Shown one piece after another: positions 5,844-6,049 of a stretch of DNA of 6,049 bases. The notes under the pieces are model-generated. The model did no database searches. It was given only the letters and a program-made list of their open reading frames with translations, and was not told the origin of the DNA. The position numbers were made by a program, and so were the translations under genes. Every line of letters starts with the position of its first letter. Within the stretch, counting starts at the first letter, position 1. Origin of the DNA: Rhodobacterales bacterium UBA3077 (lineage in GTDB: Bacteria; Pseudomonadota; Alphaproteobacteria; Rhodobacterales; Rhodobacteraceae). Where the stretch lies: positions 1-6,049 of the forward strand of contig DFBP01000151.1 of assembly GCA_002366685.1 (NCBI GenBank). The letters run 5' to 3'.

Positions 5844-6049
5844 ATGGCAATGGACCAAAGGCAGGACAAGCTTCGCAAGATCCTTCTTGATCCCTCGGAC
5901 TACTTTGCTTCACCTGCGAATGTCCTCGAGGATAAGGAACTGACTCAGGAGGAGAAGGTGGAAATCCTTCGGCGTTGGGAATATGATGCATGCGAAGAAA
6001 GTGTGGCCACTGAAGAAGGCATGCGCGATACGGACGGAGAGTTGTTGCA
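5844..6049 (+). CDS. Small conserved-looking protein, function unknown, cut by window edge
   Basis: The frame is open from the ATG at 5844 to the right edge (68 codons plus two bases), so the C-terminus is not visible. The visible part is charged and helical: DKLRKILLDPSDYF, then SPANVLEDKELTQEEKVEILRRWEYDACEE. The LTQEEKVEILRRWEYDA segment reads like a conserved helix in small alphaproteobacterial proteins of unknown function. AGGGGGG at 5831-5837, inside the end of the previous gene, lies 6 bases upstream and supports this start over the Met at codon 3. The 3-base gap to the 69-residue gene indicates translational coupling, and possibly that the two products act together. No catalytic motif, signal peptide or membrane segment is visible. 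Confidence 0.75.
   Translation, partial: MAMDQRQDKLRKILLDPSDYFASPANVLEDKELTQEEKVEILRRWEYDACEESVATEEGMRDTDGELL

Overview
The window looks like part of an alphaproteobacterial chromosome, possibly Hyphomicrobiales/Rhizobiales-like. I infer this from the gene families, the FNR/FixK-type boxes and a moderate GC content; the species cannot be named from the sequence. No RNA genes, insertion sequences, CRISPR arrays or phage genes were seen.

Layout: (1) 1-899, minus strand: the N-terminal half of an acetyl-CoA synthetase (AcsA), cut by the left window edge. (2) 900-1066: a divergent promoter region with an FNR/FixK-type box (TTGAC-ATGG-ATCAA). (3) 1067-3748, plus strand: an 893-residue fusion of an NDP-forming acyl-CoA synthetase and a GNAT acetyltransferase, with the architecture of protein acetyltransferase Pat/PatZ. 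(4) 3780-4697, plus strand, 31 bp downstream: a histone-deacetylase-family Zn deacetylase with all catalytic residues. (5) 4698-4777: a short convergent gap with a perfect 8-bp hairpin. (6) 4778-5356, minus strand: a small membrane protein with a glycine-rich hydrophobic core, possibly stress-related. (7) 5357-5630: a second divergent promoter region with another FNR-type box, followed at exactly class II spacing by a TAAAAT -10 on the minus strand. (8) 5631-5840 and 5844 to the right edge, plus strand: two tightly coupled small acidic proteins of unknown function.

The genes at 1-4697 fit one circuit. AcsA makes acetyl-CoA from acetate. Pat-type enzymes switch acyl-CoA synthetases off by acetylating the catalytic lysine, and HDAC-type deacetylases can switch them back on. 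All three parts sit together around one oxygen-responsive-type operator. The second FNR-type box suggests that the membrane protein, and perhaps the two small proteins, belong to the same low-oxygen regulon. The main surprise is that the Pat-like protein keeps the phosphohistidine position (HTGAL, His256) and a canonical ATP-grasp GGTMVE motif. As I recall, enterobacterial Pat has lost these, so this protein may still be an active acyl-CoA ligase as well as an acetyltransferase.
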